A stretch of DNA of 64,000 nt from Streptomyces sp. NBC_00523 (GTDB lineage Bacteria > Actinomycetota > Actinomycetes > Streptomycetales > Streptomycetaceae): the NCBI RefSeq assembly GCF_036346615.1, contig NZ_CP107836.1, positions 3,782,001 through 3,846,000 of the forward strand. The letters run 5' to 3'. The position numbers and the translations under genes were made by a program. Positions 54,064 to 62,085 of the stretch are shown one piece after another (within the stretch, counting starts at the first letter, position 1; every line of letters starts with the position of its first letter). Below the pieces are notes generated by a model, which searched no databases, was not told where the DNA came from, and saw only the letters and a list, made by a program, of their open reading frames with translations.

Positions 54064-54360
54064 TCAGCCGAGTTCGAGCACGCGGGCGTGCAGCACCTGG
54101 CGCTGCTGGAGCGCGGCACGGACCGCGCGGTGCAGCCCGTCCTCCAGGTAGAGGTCGCCCTGCCACTTCACGACGTGCGCGAAGAGGTCGCCGTAGAAGG
54201 TGGAGTCCTCGGCGAGCAGGGTTTCGAGGTCCAGCTGTCCCTTGGTGGTCACGAGCTGGTCGAGGCGGACCGGGCGCGGCGCGACATCCGCCCACTGCCG
54301 GGTGCTTTCCCGGCCGTGGTCGGGATAAGGCTTCCCATTTCCGATGCGCTTGAAGATCAC
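54064..54360 (-). CDS. Small conserved actinobacterial protein, ParB/sulfiredoxin-like motif
   Basis: 98 residues starting at the ATG reading MIFKRIGNG. The segment VRLDQLVTTKGQLDLETLLAE followed by YLEDGLHRAVRAALQ resembles the ParB/sulfiredoxin-like fold, where DGxHR is the nucleotide-site box. Some databases label similar proteins as antitoxins, but no toxin gene is adjacent. The function is unknown. Confidence 0.7.
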   Translation of the reverse strand: MIFKRIGNGKPYPDHGRESTRQWADVAPRPVRLDQLVTTKGQLDLETLLAEDSTFYGDLFAHVVKWQGDLYLEDGLHRAVRAALQQRQVLHARVLELG

Positions 54361-54429
54361 ACGGAAAGCCTACCGGTCAGGAGCCACCGGGCGCAGCCAC
54401 GATTGCCACCACGCCGCGTACAAGAAGGC

Positions 54430-55062
54430 TCACTTGCCCTTCGCCGCGGCTTTCGCGGCCTTCGCCGCCTGCTTGGCCTCCTGCTTGAACGCGCGCACCT
54501 CGGCCAGCGACTCGGGCCCGGTGATGTCCGCGACGGACCGGCGCGAGCCCTCCTCCCCGTACGGCCCCGCCGCCTCGCGCCAGCCCGGCGGCCGGACCCC
54601 GAACTGCTTGCCGAGGAGCGCGAGGAAGATCTGCGCCTTCTGCGTACCGAACCCGGGCAGGGCGTTGAGCCGCCGGCGCAGCTCCGCCCCGGTCGCGGCA
54701 TCGGTCCATACGGCGGCCGCCTCACCGTCGTACTGCGCCACCAGGAACTGGCACAGCTGCTGCACCCGCTTCGCCATCGAGCCCGGATAGCGGTGCAGCG
54801 CGGGTTTGGCGGTGAACAGTCCGGTGAACGCCTCCGGGTCGTACGAGGCGATCTCATGGGCGTCCAGATCGTCCTTGCCCATGCGCTGCGCCAGGGCGTG
54901 CGGGCCCGCGAAGGCCCACTCCATCGGCACCTGCTGGTCGAGCAGCATGCCCACCAGGGCGGCGAGCGGACTGCGTGCGAGAAGCTCGTCCGCCGCCGGC
55001 TCCTGGGCGATCCGGAGGGTGATGTCTCGGCCATCGTCGCTCTTGGTCATGGGCGGCATCAT
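54430..55062 (-). CDS. HhH-GPD family base-excision repair protein
   Basis: 210 residues from the ATG at 55062; in-frame ATGs at 55059 and 55050 are alternatives without strong ribosome sites. The helical fold is suggested by LARSPLAALVGMLLDQQVPMEWAF. The helix-hairpin-helix is LNALPGFGTQKAQIFLALLG near 128. A Lys/Ala-rich C-terminal tail is present. HhH-GPD glycosylases remove damaged bases; the specific lesion and the catalytic Asp cannot be assigned here. Confidence 0.75.
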   Translation of the reverse strand: MMPPMTKSDDGRDITLRIAQEPAADELLARSPLAALVGMLLDQQVPMEWAFAGPHALAQRMGKDDLDAHEIASYDPEAFTGLFTAKPALHRYPGSMAKRVQQLCQFLVAQYDGEAAAVWTDAATGAELRRRLNALPGFGTQKAQIFLALLGKQFGVRPPGWREAAGPYGEEGSRRSVADITGPESLAEVRAFKQEAKQAAKAAKAAAKGK

Positions 55063-55143
55063 GACGAGCGCCGGGGGCGACGGCCAGCACAACCACCGCC
55101 GACCGAGCGGTTTGCAGCCGTTTGCCGGTCAGCGGGGGCCGGC

Positions 55144-57231
55144 TCAGGCCCCCGCGGGCGCCGGGACCCGGGTACTTTCCGGCTCCGGGGCGGGTGTGCG
55201 GCGGGTGCGGCGCTCGGCCTGCGCGAGGTGGGCGATCACGTGCGAGTGAAAGCGGTCCACCGCGTTGTCGACGCTGCGGATGAACCCGGTCTCGGCGTTG
55301 CCCCGCGTGGCGCCCATGCTCTTGAAGAGCGAGAGCCGGAACCCGGTGATCCGGCTGCCGTCGCGGGGAAGCACGTCGCCCGGCTCCGGACGCAGGCGTT
55401 CCAGGGTGCCGCGCGGGCCGTTCTGCCCCTCGACCAGCGTCTCGACGTGCAGATCGGCGGGTGCCTCGGCGAGCTGCCGCATCAGGCGCTTGGCCGACGT
55501 CAGCGGATAGGCCCCCTCGGGCACCGGGATCTCCACCGAGGTGCGCAGCTTCCCGGTCCGCAGGTCGGCGACGATCGTGATGGTGCCGGGCGATCCGTCC
55601 ACCCGCAGTTCGGCGGCGAGCCGCCCCTCCTCGCAGAGCCGGTCGGCGTGCGCGGCGCGCCGGGAGAGGGCGGTGGTGCCGCGCGGGGTGCGCTGGACGG
55701 GCAGGGCCTTCTGCCCCAGCTCGCCGCCGATCCGCAGGCAGACCTGGCGGATGAGCCGTTCCCAGCTCTCCACGACCTCCACGGCGCGCGGGTCGCCCTG
55801 GCTGAGCGTCTCCTCGTCGATGCCGTTGCGCACGGGCACCCACGAGGGGCCCATGTTCTGGAAGCCGTGGCAGCCGGAGTTCTCGTGCTGGAGGTAGTGC
55901 AGCAGCTCCTGAAGGAGCCACGCGTGGGCGGCGTTGCCCACACCCTCGTGCCGGATGAGCATCTGGGCCTGGTGCGCCACCTCCGCCCACGAGAGGTGCC
56001 ACAGGGCCACCTTGTGCTTGCGCCGTCCGTCGGTCTTGACCTCGACCAGCGGGCTGCCCTCCAGCGCCACGTCGTTGGAGAGCGTGATCACCGCCTCGTA
56101 GCCGCGGCGGGCGGCGATGTCCATGTAGTTCTGGACCTGCTCCGACTTCAGCGCGTTCCCGTTGGTCTTCGTCTCCACGAGCGCGGTCCACAGCTTCCCC
56201 GCCCGCTCCACCCGGATCACCCCGTCGGGACGCTTCGGGGTCTCGCCGTGCGGGAGGGAGACCTCGGTGAAGGTCTGCATGCGCCCGGCGGGGGCCCCGA
56301 AGGCGGCGGTCAGCCGGCGCCCGAACTCCGGCACCTGCGCCATCACGGACAGCAGCACGGAGGTCGCCCGGACCTCGCGCTCCTTGTCGCTCTTGAGGTT
56401 CGAGGCGGGGAAGAGCCGTGCGGCCCGCCAGGAGTCGTTCTCGGCGAGCGACTTCGTGGCGAGGGCGGGCAGGGTCACCTTCTTCTTCGCCGTACGGGCA
56501 CGGGGGCGCTTGGGCGCGGGGGCGGCCGGCTGCTCTTCGACCGCCGAGGTTTTCGGGCCGGGCTGCGCGGGAACGGCGGGGAGCGGCTGGGCGGCACCGG
56601 CGAACTCGGCGGCGGGCGGGGCGTCTTCCCCGTCACCCGGGTCCGCAACCGCGTGCGCGGCCTCGTCCGCCGACTCGTTCTCGCCCTCGTCGTCCACGTC
56701 GATGCCGAAGTCGGTGGCGAGTCCGGCGAGCCCGGTCTCGTAACCCTGGCCGACGGCCCGGTACTTCCACTCCGTACCGCGCCGGTACAGCTCGCCGAAG
56801 ATGAAGGCGCTCTCCACGGACGCGTCGCCGATCGAGAACCCGAGCAGCACCTCGCCGGACCGGTCGGCGACGGTCATCCGCAGGTCGTCCAGGTCGCCGA
56901 AGCGGGAGCCGCCGTACCGGCTCGCGGCAACGACCAGGCGCTCGACGTCCTCGGGGACGGCGGTCAGGTCGAGGCTGATGCGGTCCTCGCTGCCGCCGTC
57001 CGTCGGCGTCTTGCCCAGCAGTTGCACGCTGCCGTCGGCCGCGGAGGGGTTGTTGTAGTAGAAGAAGTCGGCGTCGCCCCGGACCTTGCCCCCGGCGTCC
57101 AGCAGGAGCACGGACACGTCCGCGTCGCCGTCCCCGGCGGTGCTGCTCCAGCTCAGGCTCGCGATGACCGTGCCGGCATCGTCGCTGAGGTCCGCAAGCC
57201 CGACGTTGGCACCCTTGGTCATCTCACGCAT
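55144..57231 (-). CDS. TerD domain protein fused to a PD-(D/E)XK-like nuclease domain
   Basis: 695 residues; the ATG at 57231 is chosen because GGGGGA precedes it, and 57222 (MTKG) is the alternative. TerD spans 1-190: MTKGANVGL, VSVLLLDAGGKV, calcium-site-like DADFFYYNNPSA, and WKYRAVGQGYETGLAGLATDFGIDV. A long Ala/Pro/Glu linker with a basic patch (KRPRARTAKKK) follows. From about 330, RPDGVIRV and ALVETKTNGN look like the D and E-x-K of a PD-(D/E)XK nuclease. TerD proteins act in tellurite, stress and phage responses. Nuclease activity is inferred. It is divergent from the serS gene. Confidence 0.8.
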   Translation of the reverse strand: MREMTKGANVGLADLSDDAGTVIASLSWSSTAGDGDADVSVLLLDAGGKVRGDADFFYYNNPSAADGSVQLLGKTPTDGGSEDRISLDLTAVPEDVERLVVAASRYGGSRFGDLDDLRMTVADRSGEVLLGFSIGDASVESAFIFGELYRRGTEWKYRAVGQGYETGLAGLATDFGIDVDDEGENESADEAAHAVADPGDGEDAPPAAEFAGAAQPLPAVPAQPGPKTSAVEEQPAAPAPKRPRARTAKKKVTLPALATKSLAENDSWRAARLFPASNLKSDKEREVRATSVLLSVMAQVPEFGRRLTAAFGAPAGRMQTFTEVSLPHGETPKRPDGVIRVERAGKLWTALVETKTNGNALKSEQVQNYMDIAARRGYEAVITLSNDVALEGSPLVEVKTDGRRKHKVALWHLSWAEVAHQAQMLIRHEGVGNAAHAWLLQELLHYLQHENSGCHGFQNMGPSWVPVRNGIDEETLSQGDPRAVEVVESWERLIRQVCLRIGGELGQKALPVQRTPRGTTALSRRAAHADRLCEEGRLAAELRVDGSPGTITIVADLRTGKLRTSVEIPVPEGAYPLTSAKRLMRQLAEAPADLHVETLVEGQNGPRGTLERLRPEPGDVLPRDGSRITGFRLSLFKSMGATRGNAETGFIRSVDNAVDRFHSHVIAHLAQAERRTRRTPAPEPESTRVPAPAGA

Positions 57232-57495
57232 GCAGTCCCCCAGACGCGCGGCCGCGTCGGGTCGCGCCCTGGCGACGGCAGCAGGTTGTTCCGTGACGCA
57301 GCGCAACTCGCCGCACACGGGAGAACCGTATCCCCCGTATGGACTATCCGTGAAGGAATCGTGAAGTCCGATTGCGGTCCGCGCGGAGCCGGTGAGGTGG
57401 CCCCGCCGATATTGCGAGTCGTGCGCGGTGCGCTGATTGCTACCGTCGGTCCCACAACGCACGGACCCGTTCGCCGGACCAGAAGGATCTTCCTC

Positions 57496-58788
57496 ATGCA
57501 TGATGCCCGCGCCCTGATCGACATGGGTGCCGAAGCGGTACGCCGGCTCGCTCGTCGCGGTTACGCGCTGGACCTGCCCGCGCTGGAGGAGCTCCAGTCC
57601 CGGCGGAACCAGAACATCCGCTCGGCGGACGAGCTGCGTGCGGAGTCCAAGCGGGTGGCGAGCGAGGTCCAGCAGACGGCGCGTCAGGGCGGTGACATCA
57701 CCAAGCTGAAGGAGCGGGCCCGCGAGCTGAAGGACGAGATCCGGAACATCGACGCGGATCAGGAGCAGGTCCAGGAGCAGCTGAACGACCTCCTCCTCAG
57801 CATTCCGAACCTCCCGGCCGACGCGTCCCCGGACGGCGACAGCGACGCGGACGCGGTCGAGGTCAGGCGCGTGGGCACGCCGCCGGTCTTCTCCTTCGAG
57901 CCGAAGGACCACGTCGACCTCGGCGAGGCGACGGGCATCCTCGACTTCGCCCGGGCGACCAAGCTCTCGGGCCCCCGCTTCGCTGTCACGCGCGGCGCGG
58001 GCGCGGCCCTGGAACGCGCCCTGGCGACCCTCTTCCTCGACCTGCACACCCGCCGCCACGGCTACGTGGAGCACGCGGTCCCGTATCTGGTCACCCGTAA
58101 GACCATGACCGGCACCGGACAGCTCCCGAAGTTCGAGGAGGACCTGTTCAAGACCGGGGTGGCCGACCGCGAGCTGTTCCTCATCCCGACGGCCGAGGTC
58201 CCGCTGACCAACCTGTACGCGGACGAGATCATCCCGCCCGCCGAGCTTCCCCTCGCCCTGACCGCGCAGACCCCGTGCTTCCGGTCCGAGGCGGGTTCGT
58301 ACGGCCGGGACACCCGGGGCCTGATCCGCCAGCACCAGTTCTCCAAGGTGGAGATGGTCCGCATCGTCGACCCGGCGGAGGCGGACGCGGAGCTGGAGCA
58401 GATGGTCGGCCATGCCGAGGCGTGCCTGAAGGAGCTCGGCCTCGCCTACCGCGTCGTCATGCTCGCCGCCGGTGACACGGGCTTCTCGGCGCAGCTCACG
58501 TACGACATCGAGGTCTGGATCCCGAGCCAGAACACGTACCGCGAGATCTCCTCGGTCTCCAACTTCGGTACGTTCCAGGCCCGTCGCGCCCATATCCGCA
58601 CCCGCGACGAGAACGGCAAGCCCAAGCTCGTCGCCACTCTCAACGGCTCCGGCCTCCCCATCGGCCGCACCCTGGCCGCCCTCCTCGAGCAGTGCCAGCA
58701 GGAGGACGGCTCCCTCGTCCTCCCCGAGGCCCTGACCCCGTACCTCGGCTTCCGCCGGATCGCGGCGGACGGGACGCCGGAGGCGTAA
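57496..58788 (+). CDS. serS: Seryl-tRNA synthetase (divergent type)
   Basis: 430 residues from the ATG reading MHDARALI with AGGA 8 nt upstream; the same frame is open far upstream but is antisense to other genes. The N-terminal antiparallel coiled coil (tRNA arm) is at about 15-105. The class-II core follows: motif 2 TPCFRSEAGSYGRDTRGLIRQ near 257 and motif 3 GLPIGRTLAALLEQ near 384. The N-terminus differs from the housekeeping Streptomyces SerRS, which begins MIDLRLLRED. It may therefore be a second SerRS; such copies can give resistance to SerRS inhibitors. Enzyme identity is firm, the paralogue role is inference. Confidence 0.93.
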   Translation: MHDARALIDMGAEAVRRLARRGYALDLPALEELQSRRNQNIRSADELRAESKRVASEVQQTARQGGDITKLKERARELKDEIRNIDADQEQVQEQLNDLLLSIPNLPADASPDGDSDADAVEVRRVGTPPVFSFEPKDHVDLGEATGILDFARATKLSGPRFAVTRGAGAALERALATLFLDLHTRRHGYVEHAVPYLVTRKTMTGTGQLPKFEEDLFKTGVADRELFLIPTAEVPLTNLYADEIIPPAELPLALTAQTPCFRSEAGSYGRDTRGLIRQHQFSKVEMVRIVDPAEADAELEQMVGHAEACLKELGLAYRVVMLAAGDTGFSAQLTYDIEVWIPSQNTYREISSVSNFGTFQARRAHIRTRDENGKPKLVATLNGSGLPIGRTLAALLEQCQQEDGSLVLPEALTPYLGFRRIAADGTPEA

Positions 58789-58794
58789 GGGGCC

Positions 58795-59688
58795 TCAGAC
58801 CGCCGCCGCGCGCGGCTCGCCGTGGAACACCTCGCGCGCGTGCCAGTCGCGGTGGTCCCGGGCGACCGGGGCGGCGGAGGACTGCGGCCCGATGAGCGGG
58901 CGGCCGGCGAGCGCTATGACGTGCGCGCCGGCCGCCGCGCTGTGGCCGACGAAGCTCTGCGAGACGAGGATGCGGTCGTCGGCACCGAGGCCGAGGACCC
59001 CCTTGTCGAACAGCTTGTGGTGCAGGGAGCAGAGGCAGAGCCCGTTCTCGACCACGTCCGGCCCGTCGAACGCCCACCACCGCACATGGGCGGCCTCGAG
59101 CCCGACGGGCACGGCGCCGATGCGCCCGTCGTACCCGCAGAACGCGCACCGGTACTCGTACGCCGTCAGCACCCTCTCCCGCATCCGCGGATCCCGCCCC
59201 CGCCGCGCGGCCGCTCCCGCCTCGGCGATCTCGGCCGGCTGGAGCTCCAGCCCGACCGCCTCGCACAGCTCCTCGTGCAGGGAGGGCGGGAAGTTGAGGT
59301 CGAGCAGCACCCGCGCCATCCGCCCGAGCAACGACGGCTCCCGCCGCAACGCGTCCCGCAACTCCGGCACCAGCCGCCCGGTCGCCCCCGTCGCCCGCAA
59401 CTCCCGTACGCCGGTGCCGGGACTCCCCGCCCCGTGATCGGTGCGCACCTCCCACACCCCGTCGCTCACGAGATGGTGGAACGGATACGCGGGCGTCGTC
59501 GCACGCCCCGGCCCGTACTCGTCCAGCAGCCGCTTCAGATCCGCCTCCACGGAGCTGTACCGCAGTTCCCCCGCGGCATCCTGCTGAAACCGCGCAAGCG
59601 CGTACAACACCAACAACGGCTTGTGCGGCGCCCGAACCCCACTCCGGGTCCACTGCCGCAGGGTCGCGGTACGTTCCAGCCAGTCCAT
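58795..59688 (-). CDS. HNH endonuclease with phosphorothioate-DNA sulfur-binding domain (McrA-like, type IV restriction)
   Basis: 297 residues. The N-terminal sulfur-binding domain is suggested by RAPHKPLLVLYALARFQ, then YPFHHLVSDGVWEVR, as in ScoMcrA and SprMcrA. The C-terminal HNH nuclease has CAFCGYDGRIG, the His-containing GLEAAHVRWWAFDGP, and NGLCLCSLHHKLFDKGVLGL with paired Cys for zinc. These enzymes cut DNA carrying Dnd phosphorothioate or methyl marks, acting as defence. It is convergent with serS, 6 bp apart. No modification genes are present, consistent with type IV action. Confidence 0.85.
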   Translation of the reverse strand: MDWLERTATLRQWTRSGVRAPHKPLLVLYALARFQQDAAGELRYSSVEADLKRLLDEYGPGRATTPAYPFHHLVSDGVWEVRTDHGAGSPGTGVRELRATGATGRLVPELRDALRREPSLLGRMARVLLDLNFPPSLHEELCEAVGLELQPAEIAEAGAAARRGRDPRMRERVLTAYEYRCAFCGYDGRIGAVPVGLEAAHVRWWAFDGPDVVENGLCLCSLHHKLFDKGVLGLGADDRILVSQSFVGHSAAAGAHVIALAGRPLIGPQSSAAPVARDHRDWHAREVFHGEPRAAAV

Positions 59689-59869
59689 GCGTCAGCCGGA
59701 TCTCCTCGTGAGGGCCAAGCGCTGCGAAACACCGCCGATCATGGCACAGGGCTGTCCGGCTGCCCCGTTGTCAGCGCGGATCAGCCCCATCGACGCCGGT
59801 TTTCCGTACACCGTCCGCGATACGGAACGGCGTTTGCCCAGGGGGACTTGGACACTACGATCCATGTTC

Positions 59870-59965
59870 ATGACAGATATGGCAGGCAGCGGTTACGCAC
59901 CCGTCCTGCTGGTGATCCGTCGCCACGTCGACTGCTGTCGGCAGTCCAGCGCGCTGTGTCGCTGA
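59870..59965 (+). CDS. Cys-rich putative leader peptide
   Basis: 31 residues: a short N-terminus, then VIRRHVDCCRQSSALCR and a TGA stop. This ending matches the actinobacterial RRHVDxxRxSSAxC leader peptides that attenuate sulfur-metabolism genes when Cys-tRNA is short. Two Cys codons in tandem fit that mechanism. The gene that follows is a secreted protein 239 bp away, so the target is unclear. Confidence 0.72.
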   Translation: MTDMAGSGYAPVLLVIRRHVDCCRQSSALCR

Positions 59966-60204
59966 CGTAACCGGCCCGCCCTCAGCCGGGCAGCCGTTCC
60001 CTTCCTCGCGGCCCTTGCCGCCGTGCCCTCGTCGCCGACCGCTTCCGGTCCGTACCGCGCGGACGTTGTTTCGTGCCGGGCCCACCCGATCCGATTTCCG
60101 GGGCGGGTAGTGACGCGGGACGGCCGAGGGCGTCGCTTTCCCGGTCCCGTAAGCCGGCCCCTTCCCGGCCGGCCCGCGTGTTACTCGCCCGATTGGACAT
60201 CGCC

Positions 60205-61650
60205 ATGCCGCGTCTCCCGTTGTTCCCGCGCGCCGCCGTGCTCGGTGCCGCCGCTCTTCTCGCGTTGGGGTCCGCCTTCCCGGCGCAGGCGGCCACGGTC
60301 TTCGACCCGCTCCCACCGCACAACCCGTACGCGGGGCCCCAGGGCACCGCGACCATGCACGGCGACACCGGCTCGTCCGACGCCACCCCGCTGCCAGGCC
60401 CGGGCACCGGACCGCTGACCTCCAGGCGCGTCACCCTGCAGTCGGCCTGCCCGACCGTCCTGGTCGGCGCCGACGGATACCCCGTGGCGCTCTGCACGCC
60501 GATCCTCGGCCAGGTCCCCACCGTGCACCTGCTGGACCCGGCGACCGGCGACTCGCTGGCCGAGCTGAAGATCGCCAAGGGCTCGCTGCTCGGCGGGGTC
60601 TACGCGTACCTCGACCACCAGGACCGGCTGGTCGCGGTGGACGGCGACCGCACCCTGCTGCGCATCGCCCACCGCCGGACGGCCTCCGGCGGCTGGGAGT
60701 TGTACGTCGCCGACTCGCTGTCGCTGACGTCGGCCGTACCGGAGGGGGACGCGGTCACCGGCATCTCGCCGGACTGGCAGGGCCGGGTCTGGTTCGCCAC
60801 CGGCGGCGGCATCGTGGGCACGGCCGACGACCGCACGGGCGCCGTCCACGCCCTGACGCTCCCCGCCGGGGAGCGCGTCGACAACTCCATCTCGACGGCG
60901 CCCGCCGGCACCGCCGTCGCGACCACGCAGGCCACCTATCTGCTCACCGCCGGGGACGACGGCGTTCCCGGCATCGCCTGGCGGCAACCCTACGACCGAG
61001 GGCCCGCGCGCAAGCCCGGCCAGCTCAGCTGGGGCACCGGCTCCACCCCGACGTTCTTCGGCCCCCGCACCGGCACCGACTACCTCACGGTCGTGGACAA
61101 CGCCGCCCCCACCGAGAACCTGCTCGTCTACCGCACGGACACCGGTGCCCAGGTGTGCTCCGTCCCCGTTCTCCGGACCGGTGGCAGCGGCAGCGAGAAC
61201 TCCCCGGTGGGCGCCGGCAACTCCGTCTTCGTCGCGAGCACCTACGGATACCCCTATCCCGCGCTCCCCGACGACGCGGGCCCGTCCACTCCGGCCTCCG
61301 CCGACTTCGAGGGCGGCCTCAGCCGCGTCGACGTACGCGCGGACGGATCCGGCTGCGACCTGAAGTGGGACACCAAGATCCGCTCGGCGGCCGTACCCCG
61401 GCTGTCCACCGCGGACGGCCTCATCCACACGGTCGTCCGCGCCCCCGCCCTCCCCTTCACCGACACCACCTCGATCCTCGACTCGTTCTTCTACGCCGAG
61501 ATCGACCCCGCGACCGGCAAGACCGTCCGCACCCACTACCTCGGCACGAGCGCCCTCTACGACACCCTCCAGATGGTCGGCTCCATCGCCCCCGGCGGCG
61601 TGATCTACCAGGGCACCATCACCGGCATCCTGCGCGTCGGCAACGGGTGA
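60205..61650 (+). CDS. Secreted protein of unknown function, propeller-like
   Basis: 481 residues from the ATG reading MPRLPLF. A signal peptide (RAAVLGAAALLALGSAFPAQAA) is clear. The body has repeated strands with GDG/DG turns (HLLDPATGDSLAEL, YLDHQDRLVAVDGDRTLLRIA, DWQGRVWFATGGGIVGTADD), resembling PQQ/WD-type beta-propeller blades. Cys residues (SACPTV, ALCTP, QVCSV, SGCDLK) probably pair outside the cell. No enzyme motif is seen. A strong terminator follows at 61671. Confidence 0.8.
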   Translation: MPRLPLFPRAAVLGAAALLALGSAFPAQAATVFDPLPPHNPYAGPQGTATMHGDTGSSDATPLPGPGTGPLTSRRVTLQSACPTVLVGADGYPVALCTPILGQVPTVHLLDPATGDSLAELKIAKGSLLGGVYAYLDHQDRLVAVDGDRTLLRIAHRRTASGGWELYVADSLSLTSAVPEGDAVTGISPDWQGRVWFATGGGIVGTADDRTGAVHALTLPAGERVDNSISTAPAGTAVATTQATYLLTAGDDGVPGIAWRQPYDRGPARKPGQLSWGTGSTPTFFGPRTGTDYLTVVDNAAPTENLLVYRTDTGAQVCSVPVLRTGGSGSENSPVGAGNSVFVASTYGYPYPALPDDAGPSTPASADFEGGLSRVDVRADGSGCDLKWDTKIRSAAVPRLSTADGLIHTVVRAPALPFTDTTSILDSFFYAEIDPATGKTVRTHYLGTSALYDTLQMVGSIAPGGVIYQGTITGILRVGNG

Positions 61651-61670
61651 CCCTCCAGAGCCCGAACGCG

Positions 61671-61706
61671 TCGAAGGCCCCCGCAGCGAACTGCGGGGGC
61701 CTTCGA
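61671..61706. terminator. Bidirectional-type hairpin terminator
   Basis: A perfect 16-bp stem (TCGAAGGCCCCCGCAG) with loop CGAA, 20 nt after the secreted-protein stop and 25 nt from the 3' end of the convergent tRNA-Ser(GGA). Confidence 0.88.
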
Positions 61707-61730
61707 TGTATTGCCCGGTGAGAGCAATGG

Positions 61731-61815
61731 CGGAGGATACGAGATTCGAACTCGTGAGGGGTTGCCCCCAACACGCTTTCCAAGCGTGCGCCCTAGGCCA
61801 CTAGGCGAATCCTCC
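61731..61815 (-). tRNA. tRNA-Ser(GGA)
   Basis: 85 nt with acceptor GGAGGAT/ATCCTCC and discriminator G. The anticodon loop TTGGAAA gives anticodon GGA, and the variable arm is long. It is the third serine tRNA in the window. Confidence 0.97.
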
Positions 61816-61924
61816 GCGGCAAACAATACAAGACGTTGAGGAGTGCTCGCGAACCCGTTCCCCGGGGAGGGGTCGGGACGGTGGCCGAGGTGGACTTGTG
61901 GGGGTGGGGATCGGCTAAGGTGGG

Positions 61925-62018
61925 CGTCAGCCCCTCACGTGGCGCTATCTGACTGAACTCCCCCAGGGCCGGAAGGCAGCAAGGGTAGGTCGGCTCTGGC
62001 GGGTGCGTGGGGGGCCCT
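61925..62018 (+). ncRNA. ffs: Signal recognition particle RNA (4.5S type)
   Basis: The conserved apical domain GGGCCGGAAGGCAGCAAGGG, with the GGAA tetraloop and Ffh-binding internal loop, is at 61966-61985. The flanking arms (CAGCCCCTCACGT and GCGTGGGGGGC) pair to close a long hairpin. It lies directly upstream of dnaX, its usual place in Streptomyces. Ends are approximate. Confidence 0.92.
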
Positions 62019-62085
62019 TGCGTTTCCGGGTGGTGCGGGTCACGGTCGGGGCCGGTTGTCAGTGCGCCCCGATAACCTCGTAGGT

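Noticed and set aside
54064..54360. Toxin-antitoxin module
   Set aside because: Only one small gene is present, and no toxin-like partner is adjacent on either side.
54022..57495. Long plus-strand open frame in front of serS
   Set aside because: It is antisense to four supported minus-strand genes. SerRS begins at 57496 with its own ribosome site.
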